Shown here: in pieces, positions 10,446 to 20,900 of the stretch
Numbering within the stretch: the first letter of the stretch is position 1
Layout of the letters: every line of letters begins with the position of its first letter
Assembly: GCA_004369045.1 (NCBI GenBank)
Contig: ML213543.1
Coordinates: 1-33,089, forward strand
Direction of reading: 5' to 3'
DNA: 33,089 nt
Source: Heliocybe sulcata
Lineage: Eukaryota; Basidiomycota; Agaricomycetes; Gloeophyllales; Gloeophyllaceae
Notes under the pieces: model-generated
Database searches by the model: none
What the model saw: the letters and a program-made list of their open reading frames with translations, nothing else
Told to the model about the DNA's origin: nothing
Made by a program: the position numbers and the translations under genes

Positions 10446-11531
10446 TCAATATTCAGTATGACCTCCCTTGGCCCTCTTCAGAGCAGCAACCCAGTTGGGC
10501 AGACTTGCATAGAGTTTGTCGATAACAGCCCGATCAATCCGGTACCACTCCTCCTGCACAATGGCCCACAGCTCATCCAAGGAGGCCAGTTGAGGGTCAT
10601 GTTCACGTAGTTTACGCTTCAAATGGTCCCATAGAGCCTCGATGATGTTCGTATCAGGTGACTGAGCAGGCCATGGAAGAATATGCAACCTGCTATTCTC
10701 CAGCCAGGTCCGGGCCACCTTCGAACAATGCTTGGAATCATTGTCCTGCTGGAAGAAGTAGTGCTGAGGCTTCATATTATGGTCGGCAAGGGATGGGAGA
10801 AGATGATCATTAAGAATTTGGACGTAATCCGCACCACGCATGATCCCTTTCACCCGATGAATCCATCCGACACCTTCAGAGGTGATGCAGCCCCAAACCA
10901 TCAAGCTCCCACCACCGAATTTCTTCACCCCTTGAGTGTATCTCTCCTGAAGTGCTTCTCCAGGCCTCCTCCAACAGTATTCCCGACCATCGGACCCCAC
11001 CATGTTAATCTTCGTCTCATCTGAGAAGATGACCCTCTGCCACTCCCGCTCCGACCAACAGCTCACTCCCGCAGCCCACATGCACCGCGCGCGTTTGTGC
11101 TCTGCCTGCAGAAAGGGCACCCTCCTATGAACCGCAGACTTCAGCCCTTCTACCCTGAGGGCATCACGAACCGTGTTCTCGGAGACATGAGGGAAGTACT
11201 CCCACTGCAGTTCTGCTGCATTGCTTGCACGGCCACGGTCCATTTGTAGAACAGCAAATTTGCGCTGGGGTGTCCTGAGCAGCTTCGGACAACCAGGCTT
11301 AGGCTGTGGATAACAGGTTCCAGTTTGCTCGTAGCGCTTGATGAGGTCATAGATGGTGGATCGGGGAATCCCAAGCTCTTCTTTAATTTCCAGTACTTTC
11401 ATGCCAGCGCGGTAGTAGCCAATGATACAACCAGCAGTAGATGGTGTGGTATAGCCCATAGTGCAGTACAGAATAGGGTACACAGGCGGCGGTTGTGTTT
11501 GGCGCGAGGAAACGTTGAGAAGGGACCGCAT
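10446..11531 (-). CDS. Tc1-type transposase (DD34E)
   Basis: A 361-aa intronless frame. The N-terminal helix-turn-helix region contains MKVLEIKEELGIPRSTIYDL, as in Tc1 DNA-binding domains. The catalytic triad is visible: D171 in IFSDETKIN, D263 in FFQQDNDSKH and E298 in WPAQSPDTNIIE, with 34 residues between the last two. KFGGGSLMVWGCI is the usual core block. The enzyme cuts and pastes the element at TA sites. The start is uncertain: ATG 11531 is the first ATG, but ATG 11459 (MGYTTPSTAG) would give 336 aa, closer to the usual Tc1 length of about 340. No stop or frameshift is seen, so it may be active. Confidence 0.93.
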   Translation of the reverse strand: MRSLLNVSSRQTQPPPVYPILYCTMGYTTPSTAGCIIGYYRAGMKVLEIKEELGIPRSTIYDLIKRYEQTGTCYPQPKPGCPKLLRTPQRKFAVLQMDRGRASNAAELQWEYFPHVSENTVRDALRVEGLKSAVHRRVPFLQAEHKRARCMWAAGVSCWSEREWQRVIFSDETKINMVGSDGREYCWRRPGEALQERYTQGVKKFGGGSLMVWGCITSEGVGWIHRVKGIMRGADYVQILNDHLLPSLADHNMKPQHYFFQQDNDSKHCSKVARTWLENSRLHILPWPAQSPDTNIIEALWDHLKRKLREHDPQLASLDELWAIVQEEWYRIDRAVIDKLYASLPNWVAALKRAKGGHTEY

Positions 11532-11711
11532 CAAACACGCCCGTTATCGGCATCTCTGCACGTGACCACATTTTGTCGCTCCCTGCAGCGACTATTCTCA
11601 TGCTCTTTGTGCGCATATGTAGGATTGTATTTGTATTGTATATAGAAGTAAAATAAAGGTACATCAGTAATCTAATTGGTGTGATCCAAGGTCAGGAAGT
11701 TCCGGATGTGG

Positions 11712-11739
11712 CTTGTCCGGATACTTTTTGAGGCCAGTG
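11712..11739 (-). repeat. right terminal inverted repeat of the Tc1-type element
   Basis: 28 bp, a perfect match in inverse orientation to 10186-10213, followed by the TA target duplicate. Confidence 0.95.
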
Positions 11740-11780
11740 TATAAGAGAAGTTTGTCCCTCTCGGACTACTATATACTCCC

Positions 11781-11932
11781 ATGGTTTCTACTGACGACAA
11801 CTCCCTCATCGAGCTTCGCGGTGCCGCCTTCCAATGGCTCGGTCCTGGAGGTCGAATCACCATCCAGGGCGTCGAGCACGAGTACGCCGACTCGGACGCC
11901 GACGATGACTCTATCGATGACACCGTTGTCCT
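11781..11932 (+). pseudogene. unknown family protein, copy D/E: 5' part (codons 1-50)
   Basis: Begins at ATG 11781 with ELRGAAFQWLGPGG, a GRITIQG segment and the acidic ADSDADDDSIDD run, clearly the N-terminus of the A/B/C family. After codon 50 the similarity stops abruptly at the inferred left end of the KDZ element; the frame runs on into element DNA to 12047 as unrelated sequence. The missing continuation is found at 18968. Its promoter is also interrupted, by the Tc1-type element just upstream. The gene was therefore disrupted twice. Confidence 0.85.
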
Positions 11933-12253
11933 CAGAAAGTCCGGCTATTGGAAAAACCACCAGCAATCCATGAAATCCACCGTTGGCCACGTTGCCTTCG
12001 TGGTTTGCCTTCGTGGACTGCACAGAACATGTGTCACACTATTGTAGATGTGACATCGGCGATTGCCCTCAGCTGCCGCTTGTCATCATCGTCATCAGCA
12101 CCCTTCACGTCCTGTCGATGCATTACCCTAGTATCTTCATGAATCGTGCGATTCGTGACAGGATCCTTCCTAGTCTTTGCACATATAAGGGCCAAAAATA
12201 CTGGTACATGCTGCCCTCCTGACTCCTCACTCTCGTCGCGCTACCTGCCTGCC

Positions 12254-14352
12254 ATGCCTCGCATTACTCGGGCAAAATCCAAGGCGTCCTATATCCCGTG
12301 TCCTGGCAAGAAGATTGGAAAAAAGAAGAGGATACCATGTGGGCATCTTATCCCTGCACGTCTGCAGTGTCGAGGAGCTAGGACAGCTGAACATGATGGG
12401 TATTATTATCAGCAGGTGCGTCTTTGTCAGTACAGCTTCTTCCGGCTCATTGTTCGATCATATATCTAGTGTGGTCACTGCGGTCATTTCGACTGGGTTG
12501 CCCCTCCACAGGATGACATCGGAGGCAGTGATGTCCATGAAGATCAGCCTCCTACAGGCTATCCCTCGCCTCCAGCATCAATGCTCCAGGGACCATTTGC
12601 ACCACTCCACCCAGCAATGCCACCACCTCCGCCATCACCGCCACCACCTCCGCCATCACTGCCACCACCTCCGCCGTCGCCATCACCTGTCCCATTGTCA
12701 CCTGCACCAATCCTATCATTGTCAACAGCATCTATCCCCGTATCTTCCACTCCCCATATTGCACCCAAGAGGATCTGTGTCTTGTGCAAGCAGGCAACAT
12801 CTCCAGCAACCTGCAAAAGGTCCTTATGCAAGACCTGTTGTCTCGTACAGCCTATGCCATGCAATTACAAGAATCATCAGCCTGTGAGCGTGACTCCACT
12901 GAGCCAGTCTTGTGAAGATCCCTGGAAATTCAACTACCCTCCCCCAGCCCATCCTCCGTCCGCTTCTGCTGCCGCACCTCCCCAGCCTTTGACCTCACAG
13001 CCACCACCTCCTATCACCCGTCCATCATCAGCTGAGGCCCAGATCGACGCTTCGCCTCCTCCATCCACGGAAGTCTCATTGGCAAAGCCAAAGATATACC
13101 ACAAAGCTGCCCCGAGTGCTCTTTGTGAGGACTGGGATCAACACATGAATGAGCGGGATGAGCAGCTGGCTTTGCAGAAGGAGAAGTCAGAGTACGAGCG
13201 GATGGTCAATAACCAAGTTCTCATTATCTTCTGGGGTCAGGTATGTGGCTGCTGATACATTATTTGACTGGGATGGCTTCTGATATCTGTATATTGCAGG
13301 AGAACACATGCCCCAAGCGTATCCGCGTACAGGATGTCAAGCCGTGGCCAACCCTTGATCTCAAGAGGCGACCAGATGTGTTGTCAGAGATAGGACTTAC
13401 AGTGGACTCTCCGATCGAGGTCTATTCTGTTCGTTCAGGGCAGTGGTATGAGAATATAGCACGATGGGTGTTTAAGGTGGAGAAAAGCGAGCAGCATGTG
13501 TTGATCCGAAAGAGCGGAGTTGAGGAATGCCTGCAGTTGAGTGAGTATATTGCTGCTGAGGATGGGTCGAAGCGACGCCGCGGTATGAAGCGTCCTGTCC
13601 ACGATGTGGATGGCTCTGCCTCCCATCATGACTACTCGCCACGAGTCCGGTACACTCTGACACCAGATGGGACATCCCTACAGCACGTATCACCATCGCA
13701 TACCACCCCACAGCTCTATGTGCAAGGCACACCTTTCATGCCCTCCAGCTCTGGCTCACCTTATACAGTTTCACCTCTCCGTCGCTGCTTTTCATCTCCT
13801 GGTCCTTCTTCTGGTATCAGGCGACCATCTGAGATGCCTAAGGGCCTCTTCGCTGAACTCTTCGACTTTGGACATGGCTCGCAGCCTATCACCGACTTGA
13901 CTGGCAACTATTCTATGGAGGAAGCACTGGAGCTGCATGCTCGTGAAGCGATCACTTCGTCAGCCTCTGACCAAGTGCCTGTACCTGCTTCACCTGCTCT
14001 TGAGCCTCATTCATACCTTGATCCTTATTCCCATGATCCTTATGCTCAGTACCCTCTAAAGACTCCCTCGGTCTCTCCAGGCTTCCCTTCAGTATCTCAG
14101 CTCCTTGAACAGGTGCATCACCGTCGTCAGTCCTTAGTCAACACTCCTCCCATTGTAAACGAGGATACCCGCGATGAGCTCTGGAAGTGGAATCGAGTTT
14201 ACGTTCCAGAGGGTTCAGGCACCTGGCCAGATGGCATGTACGCTAGAGATATGGGTAAAGCATTCCATTTTATCGACAAGGGCAATGAGGCCCAGTTCCA
14301 GGCAGTGTTTCCAGGCGTGAAGTGGCCTCGCACTACGTTCTTTCAGCAATGA
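12254..14352 (+). CDS. KDZ-element accessory protein with GRF-like zinc finger and second cysteine cluster
   Basis: Three exons: 12254-12415, 12470-13240 and 13300-14352, giving 661 aa; introns are 54 and 59 nt and phase 0. Joining exons 1 and 2 creates a finger-like module at about residues 29-64 (CGH...C...GYYYQQCGHCGHFDWV), which resembles GRF zinc fingers (Cys/His ligands, an aromatic GYYYQ and a final FxW). A proline-rich stretch follows (about 100-140). A second cluster, CVLCK...CKRSLCKTCC...C, lies at about 157-185. A charged, probably coiled segment (NERDEQLALQKEKSEYERM) comes before the last intron. The C-terminus has tryptophan-rich KWNRVYVPEGSGTWPDGMY. The role is not established; carriage by the element suggests DNA binding or help in transposition. 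All frames are intact. Confidence 0.75.
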
Positions 14353-15269
14353 CAGGCCTGGAAACAGTCTACACTGGAAGAACGTGAGGCAGCAATGCAC
14401 CTTCCACGAACTAGCGATGGCCTGTGGACAAGATGGAGGGCGTCCGCATCTGGCTGGAAAGTTGTCCTGGACGCGAAGAGGCATGGGGCTCAGACGCACA
14501 TCAGCTAATTATATTTATAAATCATCCTATTCGCATATAGCTCCCTGTAGTTTGTTACCTTACTGTTATTAATCGATGTGTATATGACGGACGTGCAGTC
14601 TCACCCGCGCACCTGGACTATGTGGCTGTGTATTAGAGCGCTTGCTCTTCGCCATTTACCCTTCTCCTTTCACTACTTACTCGTGCATGCTCTCTGCAGT
14701 CCCCGACCCTGGCGGACTGATTGAGCAGCACCAAGGACTATCATGTTGAAGAACTTCGAGATATCGTCAATTTGCTGGTGGCAGAGGCTGGCGGATTGGT
14801 CTGGGTAGCAACAGGAATGACGGGTTGGCACTGACATAGTGACACATCATCTGCCGAGAGAGGCCTCATGATTACAGGAGCTGCTGTATGGTGCGTTGTA
14901 TCCCAGCATATTTCTATGTTCTATTTTGGCACGATTTCGTCCTCCCTGGTGGTTCAAGGCTAAGCTAAGCTTGCTCGGCATGCCTGCAGTCGTCTTGCGG
15001 CATAGACCATAGGTGTGGGCACACACGCCAACCCTTAGGTCTTTGCTGCTGGACATGCCTACATGTGCTGAGTTTGCACGGCTTCAGCCGCTGTTTTTTC
15101 TACTTTGGTCATTCTTTACTTATTTCACGAGGAGGCTGACTGATGGCGTAACGCGCACTCGATTGAAGGAATGTATGTGAGACCCGGCGATACGACACCT
15201 ACAACATGATTGGTTCGATATCGACATTGCCTGCCACCACTGTGGCCGCACAACATCGACAGGGACAAA
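14353..15269. other. KDZ-element interior, no gene seen
   Basis: Sequence between the accessory gene and the next coding-like region. No ORF above about 70 codons has support. No repeats are noticed. Confidence 0.3.
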
Positions 15270-16503
15270 GCAGGCAAACCGCATCGCTCGAGACCGCGAA
15301 CAACCAATGGCGAGAACTCTCACCACACAACCCGTGCTCGTGCAACCACCCGTGGCCGCCGTCGAGGTCTCTCTGCCGCCACTGCGCCACACAATCACCC
15401 CGCCATCGTAGAAGACACTCCTGTTGACATTGACGGTCCAAGCTGGCAGGATACCTACGTTCACATCACTGAGGATATCGCCTTGCATGCCTCTACCCGC
15501 GACCGCCTCCGTTGACAAGCCCAACATTGGCGCGGTATCACCGCCCTCTGTGCCGACTCTCCCGCTCCCACCTCGCCCGTCTTCATCCCGGATAATCCGC
15601 CTGGTCTCCGGCGCAAGCTCGAAGACGTGCGCGTTTAACCGGATGGCGGAGTTTCTCAACGGAGAGGAGCCCGCACCCTCTCGCCGCAGATGGACGGGTG
15701 TGCGGGTGTCAGCAGTGTAAGTAGAGACTGGAAAGACAAAGGTCAAAAGGCCGATCTCGATGGGTTCGGAGGAAGTAGGGATTGTGGTGCGTCATGCCTT
15801 CTCTCCAGCTGTAAAATCTACTGACTGTCGTCTCCGAACTCGACGTACAGCGAGACCTGCGTTGAACGGCCTAGGGCTGAATATTCCGCTGTCGCGCCCG
15901 CACTCCCAATCACCATTACCCCACCACGCAAATGCGTACCCGATGCCGAACCCTTGCCACTCGACTTCCCCGCCCCTGAGCTCGAAAGCTCACCTACCGG
16001 GCCCTGGTCCAGGGTTTCGACTTCATGCTCATTCCTCATACCCTACACCCCGCCCCGATACCCAGCAACCCTTGCACGGCTTTCAAGTCTCATGGACAAC
16101 GGGACATGTCAGTAGTAGTGGTGCCGAGCAAGCCCTGATGGAGATCCGTACAGACGGCAATACCCCAGATGCGCAAGAGATGGATGAGGGCGGCAGTGGA
16201 GAGGCATCGGGAGATGTATAGGGACCGAATCGGGAGGGAGGAGGCTTTGTACAACGGAGATGGGATGGGTATTGATACAGGGGAGAAATCGGAGCGAGGC
16301 GCAAGGGCGGAGGAGTCGAGAGAGGAGACAAGGAAGGAGGAGGATATGATGGATGTCGACGGTGTTCAGGAGATGTCCAGAGGTGCGTATCGTACCATTG
16401 CCAGTCAGAACGTAATGTTCTAATCTGTCCAGAGCAGAAGGTCGCTCGGCGCCACCTCCTACACCCATCATCGAATCACACATGCAGCTCGACTCTCCCA
16501 TCT
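15270..16503 (+). pseudogene. unrecognised gene inside the KDZ element, apparently decayed
   Basis: One plus-strand frame is protein-like from about 15290: basic RARATTRGRRRGLSAAT, then DIDGPSWQDTYVHITEDIAL and RDRLR. It is stopped by a TGA at about 15513-15515 and continues in the same frame (WRGITALCADS...IPDNPPGLRRKLEDV). It then shifts by one base near 15637 into MAEFLNGEEPAPSRRRWTG. A GTAAGT donor at 15717 and an acceptor ending at 15850 join in phase to ETCVERPRAEY. A plausible final intron (GTGCGT at about 16392, acceptor near 16440) leads to an end containing PPPTPIIESHMQLDSPI and TGA at about 16503. The middle joins around 16100 are not resolved. No family is recognised. It ends about 65 bp from the convergent transposase gene. 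Confidence 0.4.
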
Positions 16504-16567
16504 GAGGCATAGGCATAGGCAAGAAGGTTGCGGACAATGATACCTACAAATCAATGTACTATACATA

Positions 16568-18681
16568 CTACTGGGAAGGAAAGAACTTCATGTCGGGAAT
16601 ATAGCTAGGGATGTGACCGTCCTTCTGAAGCTTTGCTTTAGTGATCCGGTTCTTCCTCATGATCATTTCGTCAAGGAAGAAGTTGTACTTATCTACGCCC
16701 ATCTCTCCCGAACTATAGCATGGTAGCCACCCAGCCAGACATTGATCTGCTCTGCTATGGAAGAGTTGAACCGCCACTTCCATGACTTGCCACCCTCTCC
16801 AGGTACAAGAAGCTCAGGAAAACAGAATGGGTTACAGTGAAATGAACATTCAACATCGTTCTTCTTGTGCTTGCACTCCCAGTGAAAGACATCAACCGGG
16901 AAACCAACAGTGTTAATGAGAGGATCGCCTATGGCCTTGAGATGCTTGTAAAGCCCGCAGTTATTATCGTAGAATATGATGTCGGGCATAGACCCTGGAA
17001 CAGGGAATGTCTTGTATAGCATATCGCGGACTTGTGCAAGGCCTTCAGCTCCATAGAAAGTAGCACAAGCAACAATGATACCACAAGGCCGAACAAAGAT
17101 CTGTTCATTGTGAGTCCGGCGGCGACCGAAGAGAGCTCTGAGCTTGCGATTGCCAGAGGTAGACTTAGATGGACAAGACGGAAGCGCAATCTCCTCAGTC
17201 TCCTCGGCAGGAGCATCAGGGTCCATGGAGTCGACAGGGTTGGCAACAGTCGCACGTTCAAGTCTAGCCTTAAGCGTAAACATCGCACCATCACGTCTCT
17301 CGTAGTTTTGCTCCAAAAGGCGGTGCGTAGGATCTGCGCAGGTCATCCGATCATCAACGACTGAGGAATCACAGCCCTCTACAGAGCAGATATTCTCGAA
17401 GTCGGCATGGTAAGCACAGAAGCGGTCCTTGGTTCGCCTGAGAGGGTGATGACAGTTGTGGACAGCGCAGCATGGATGGCCAATAGTGAGGCCGTCAGTT
17501 ACAAGGACATGGAGTTTGTCTATAACATGCAAATCAGTGCCACGGTGATTTCTCATGGCCATAAATTACGTACATGTTGTGCCATCTTCATCCTTGGAAA
17601 ATGCCATGCATTTCTCGCAATAATGAGCCCACTCTGGCTGTCCCGAGCGGCAGAACCGGAGATTACGTTCGCGGACAGCATCCAGGTACCGATCTTTCTG
17701 ATCACCAGTATGTGGGACACGGAGAAGCTCATCCCGTCTTGTATAGTCCTCCAGAAGTGAAAGGATAAGGAACCCATCCCAAACGTGCTCTGTGCACAGG
17801 GAGAAGCTGAATCGCCAGCCTTCTGGTTGGTTCTCTGGATGAGAGAGACAGGTATCGTAGGTCCGAGCTCCATTTGTTGCGGAGGACCATGAAATGAGCA
17901 TGAGTCCGACAAAGAGATTCAGGACTTCGCGCTCAACATACTGGTGCTCCCCGACTTGGATAACTTGTGGGACGCCTTGGTAATATGTTCGAATACCTTG
18001 GTAGACAGAGTAGTTGTGGTAATAAGTGGTTTGGCAACGTGAACAGTAGAGATGGTAAGCGAAAGTAGCACAGGCACCTGCCGCCAAGGTGAACAGGACA
18101 GCCTCACGCTCGCCATCCTTGTTCCTGAGCAGGTGAATATTGCAGCATAGTGGATTCTGACAGGTACGCATAGGTGGATAAAGCATGTTTGGAGCGAGTC
18201 GCTGGGTGATTCCGTGTTGGCGAAAGAGGGCGTCATTCGTACCAGTACACCAGCGGCTCTCCCCGTAACTCCATATTGTATCCCGAAAGGCCCTCCAGCA
18301 GACATCCACATAGTCCAATGGAATGCAGCTAGCCGCAGAAAGGAAGTCGCGGTAATTTTCCGGCAGATGCTCAAGAGCTTCATTTTCAGGATCATAAGCA
18401 GAGGGCCGTCCAGTATGAACAAGTGCTACTTTAAGCTGAGATGCCAGTTCAACGAAGCGGATGGCCTGTTCCATAGTCATACATTCAAGAATGCCAGGTG
18501 CAGAATTCAGAATATCGCAGATCGCAGCAAGACTAGTGCCAGCCGACATGAGTGGTTGTCGCAGGGACTGAGTCAGCCACAGCTGGATACATCGGATCGT
18601 GACATACACCTGCACCGAGCAAGCGAGCAAGCACTGGTCAGACGTTGGAATGGCCACATGAATCTCATATTCCATAGTCAT
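16568..18681 (-). pseudogene. KDZ transposase with CxC5/CxC6-like cysteine clusters, frameshifted near the C-terminus
   Basis: Exons 18681-17574 and 17519-16693, with a 54-nt intron (GTACGT donor, TATAG acceptor), give 644 aa up to a premature TAG. Cysteine cluster one lies at about residues 175-230 (CQNPLCC...YCSRC). Cluster two is at about 385-435 (HPCCAVHNC...CSVEGCD...C). The RNase H-like acidic triad is probably D378 (VTDG), D554 (FYDNNCGL) and E626 (AEQINVWLGG). The usual family C-terminus continues in another frame: MGVDKYNFFLDEMI and onwards to a TAG at 16568-16570. The shift is explained by one extra GA unit in GAGAGATG (complement of 16701-16708). The N-terminal start is uncertain, because the open frame extends upstream to 18807 without an ATG. 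The copy is probably no longer fully functional. Confidence 0.8.
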
Positions 18682-18967
18682 ATGCTTAGCGACGCCATGT
18701 ACGGCATGGAGAGCTTCGTATTCGGCATAAAGTGTACACGACGTCACTGACGCAGCAGAAACACAATACTGTACTAGGGCGAAGCTGGACGATTGCGCTC
18801 GGGGCACCAGGTGGCTAACGGGCGGTGGTGTCGGTCCACGGGTCCAAATCGGGATGTGGCGGTGGGGGCCCCTTCACAGCTGTCTGATTAGCAATTCCAC
18901 GAGATCTCCACCCAGTTCACCCAGTCCGCCGTGGAATCCGTGCATTTTCCAACTCACGGTTGTCCTC

Positions 18968-19300
18968 GTTGTCCTAGGCAGGACTTTTGGAAGAATTGTG
19001 AAGCGGGTCGCTGCTCTGCTTGAGATGTTCCTGAGCTTTTGCTCTGATCTCCGGGGCCATGGCCCCGACGCGACTTTCACTAGACGTATGCATCGCAAAT
19101 ACCCTTGGCCAAAGGAGTACAAGCGCCTAAGCTGGTGGTGTAAGAAGTATATGTCCTGTCTGTAGTATACAGGACCTAAGGATAATGGTGAGATCGGCAG
19201 GCTGGTGCAGTTGCAATGTAGGTCTGCTATGAATGGTATCCGGATATTGGATAACAAGACACATACTGTTCAGTGAGAGGCGGTAGACACTCTCGTCTGA
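18968..19300 (+). pseudogene. unknown family protein, copy D/E: 3' part (from codon 49)
   Basis: From 18968 the frame reads GRTFG, IVKRVAALLEMFLSFCSD, HGPDATFTRRM and RLSWW, matching copies A, B and C residue for residue in position. With one copy of the 8-bp duplication removed, the codon number equals that of copy B (G52, T54, F55, G56). A TAG at 19163-19165 stops the frame shortly before the expected exon end. The exon 1 donor is still visible at 19218 (GTAGGT). An acceptor at 19271-19273 would give a 56-nt intron like those of the other copies, followed by a short exon 2 remnant (TGAGAGGCGG). Exons 3 and 4 were not found. Confidence 0.8.
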
Positions 19301-19335
19301 TGACAGGGATCGAGGGGATGCACCGATAGAGGGCA

Positions 19336-19353
19336 TAGTCGGGCGCCCGACTA
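19336..19353. repeat. 18-bp perfect palindrome
   Basis: TAGTCGGGCGCCCGACTA is its own reverse complement. It lies just downstream of the E pseudogene remnant. Function unknown. Confidence 0.6.
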
Positions 19354-20265
19354 GTAACTGGGCACCCGCCTTGCGATCCCGGGGAAAATCATCCAGACTC
19401 GCGCCTCGCAGCCAAGGCTCTGATGTGACGAGAGTCAGCAATGCCTACCTCAAATAAAACCGGTCTAGCGAGGAGAATATCCGACCTGGGAGTTGTATGA
19501 CTGGACTAAATGTGACATTGAGTACTGGGATGCGGCTAAGCGCGAATGGACGCAGCAGCTAGTCCACATAGATAAAGCCTCAGGGCACAACGGCGGACGA
19601 CAAAGTTTATGATTTCTGGACGCAGCCCAACTCCGGTAATACGCCCTACGTGTCTCTGAGCGCCGAAAACGCATTTTCAGACCATTTACGCAGATTCCCA
19701 GGCTCTGAGCGATAGTGAGCGTATCCGCGGCGTCGCGCTACGAGCGATATTCGAGTTTCTATGGATTTCCCTGTTCTTTCCTGGCTTTTCCAGAGCTCCG
19801 ACTTCGCCCGACAACCTCTCCGAATCATTCCACAGGCTGTCGCTGGCCTCTCGATAGGCAGCGGCGCTGCGTCGCTGTCGGCATCAGCGTCGGCATCGCT
19901 GTCGGCGCCGGCGGCACATCGTAGCGGCGCGGTGCAGCGACGCAGCGACGCTTCGGCAATGGCCGGCAGGCTTGTTCTAGGTCATCTCAGTCAGTTCGAG
20001 TCATTTCCGAGAGTGTGCGTGCCTTGCCGGCACCGTTCGTCATCCGGCAGCGCTTTTGATGCGACGAGCGCACATTCCCACGCTTGCATCGGCCAGCGGC
20101 CGCCTCCGTATATGGACGCTGCAGCTCCTCACCGGAGGGAACCAAATATACGTGATCGCTGTAAATGCCGACCTAAATTGAGATGTGGGCTTTGATATAT
20201 AATATTCACCGGAAATGGCAGGTTATTTTTTATATATGTTATATTGTGTATAGGAATTTATATAT
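19354..20265. other. no gene seen; GC-rich patch
   Basis: No gene is supported. Around 19855-19965 there is a GC-rich run of GTCGGCATC/GTCGCTGTCGGC-like units and inverted CGACGC motifs. Sequence becomes AT-rich (TATATA runs) just before the assembly gap. Confidence 0.35.
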
Positions 20266-20900
20266 NNNNNNNNNNNNNNNNNNNNNNNNNNNNNNNNNNN
20301 NNNNNNNNNNNNNNNNNNNNNNNNNNNNNNNNNNNNNNNNNNNNNNNNNNNNNNNNNNNNNNNNNNNNNNNNNNNNNNNNNNNNNNNNNNNNNNNNNNNN
20401 NNNNNNNNNNNNNNNNNNNNNNNNNNNNNNNNNNNNNNNNNNNNNNNNNNNNNNNNNNNNNNNNNNNNNNNNNNNNNNNNNNNNNNNNNNNNNNNNNNNN
20501 NNNNNNNNNNNNNNNNNNNNNNNNNNNNNNNNNNNNNNNNNNNNNNNNNNNNNNNNNNNNNNNNNNNNNNNNNNNNNNNNNNNNNNNNNNNNNNNNNNNN
20601 NNNNNNNNNNNNNNNNNNNNNNNNNNNNNNNNNNNNNNNNNNNNNNNNNNNNNNNNNNNNNNNNNNNNNNNNNNNNNNNNNNNNNNNNNNNNNNNNNNNN
20701 NNNNNNNNNNNNNNNNNNNNNNNNNNNNNNNNNNNNNNNNNNNNNNNNNNNNNNNNNNNNNNNNNNNNNNNNNNNNNNNNNNNNNNNNNNNNNNNNNNNN
20801 NNNNNNNNNNNNNNNNNNNNNNNNNNNNNNNNNNNNNNNNNNNNNNNNNNNNNNNNNNNNNNNNNNNNNNNNNNNNNNNNNNNNNNNNNNNNNNNNNNNN
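20266..20900. other. assembly gap (635 N)
   Basis: An unbroken run of N. Nothing can be said about its content; open frames crossing it are artefacts. Confidence 1.

Larger units (their letters stand above)
10186..11739 (-). mobile_element. Tc1/mariner-type DNA transposon, apparently intact
   Basis: A 1554-bp element bounded by perfect 28-bp terminal inverted repeats (10186-10213 and 11712-11739, beginning CACTGGCCTCAAAAAGTATC). TA dinucleotides flank it on both sides (10184-10185 and 11740-11741), the standard Tc1/mariner target duplication. It contains one intronless transposase gene. The insertion point is the TATA box of family gene D. Confidence 0.95.
11933..18967. mobile_element. KDZ-type DNA transposon, about 7.0 kb
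   Basis: Boundaries are inferred from the host gene. GTTGTCCT at 11925-11932 is repeated at 18968-18975, giving an 8-bp target duplication. Compared without gaps from the two inferred ends, the termini match at 17 of the first 28 positions, including a shared TTGGAAAA at positions 16-23 from each end, so they form imperfect inverted repeats. Inside lie a plus-strand accessory gene (12254-14352), a decayed plus-strand gene (about 15270-16503) and a minus-strand KDZ transposase (16568-18681). Eight-bp duplications are known for Zisupton elements, one branch of KDZ. A second GTTGTCCT at 18959-18966 leaves the right end ambiguous by 9 bp. Confidence 0.75.

Noticed and set aside
12315-12887. 190-codon plus-strand frame rich in His
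   Set aside because: It is the wrong frame of the accessory gene; the spliced frame with Pro-rich, Cys-cluster and in-phase introns explains the same DNA better.
15120-15746. 208-codon minus-strand frame
   Set aside because: It overlaps plus-strand coding-like sequence with better splice and C-terminus evidence; its residue make-up looks like an antisense shadow of GC-rich coding DNA.
19855-19965. GTCGGC/GTCGCT repeats considered as a CRISPR-like or tandem array
   Set aside because: Units are short, uneven and mutually overlapping, with no regular spacers; CRISPR is not expected in a fungal nuclear genome.
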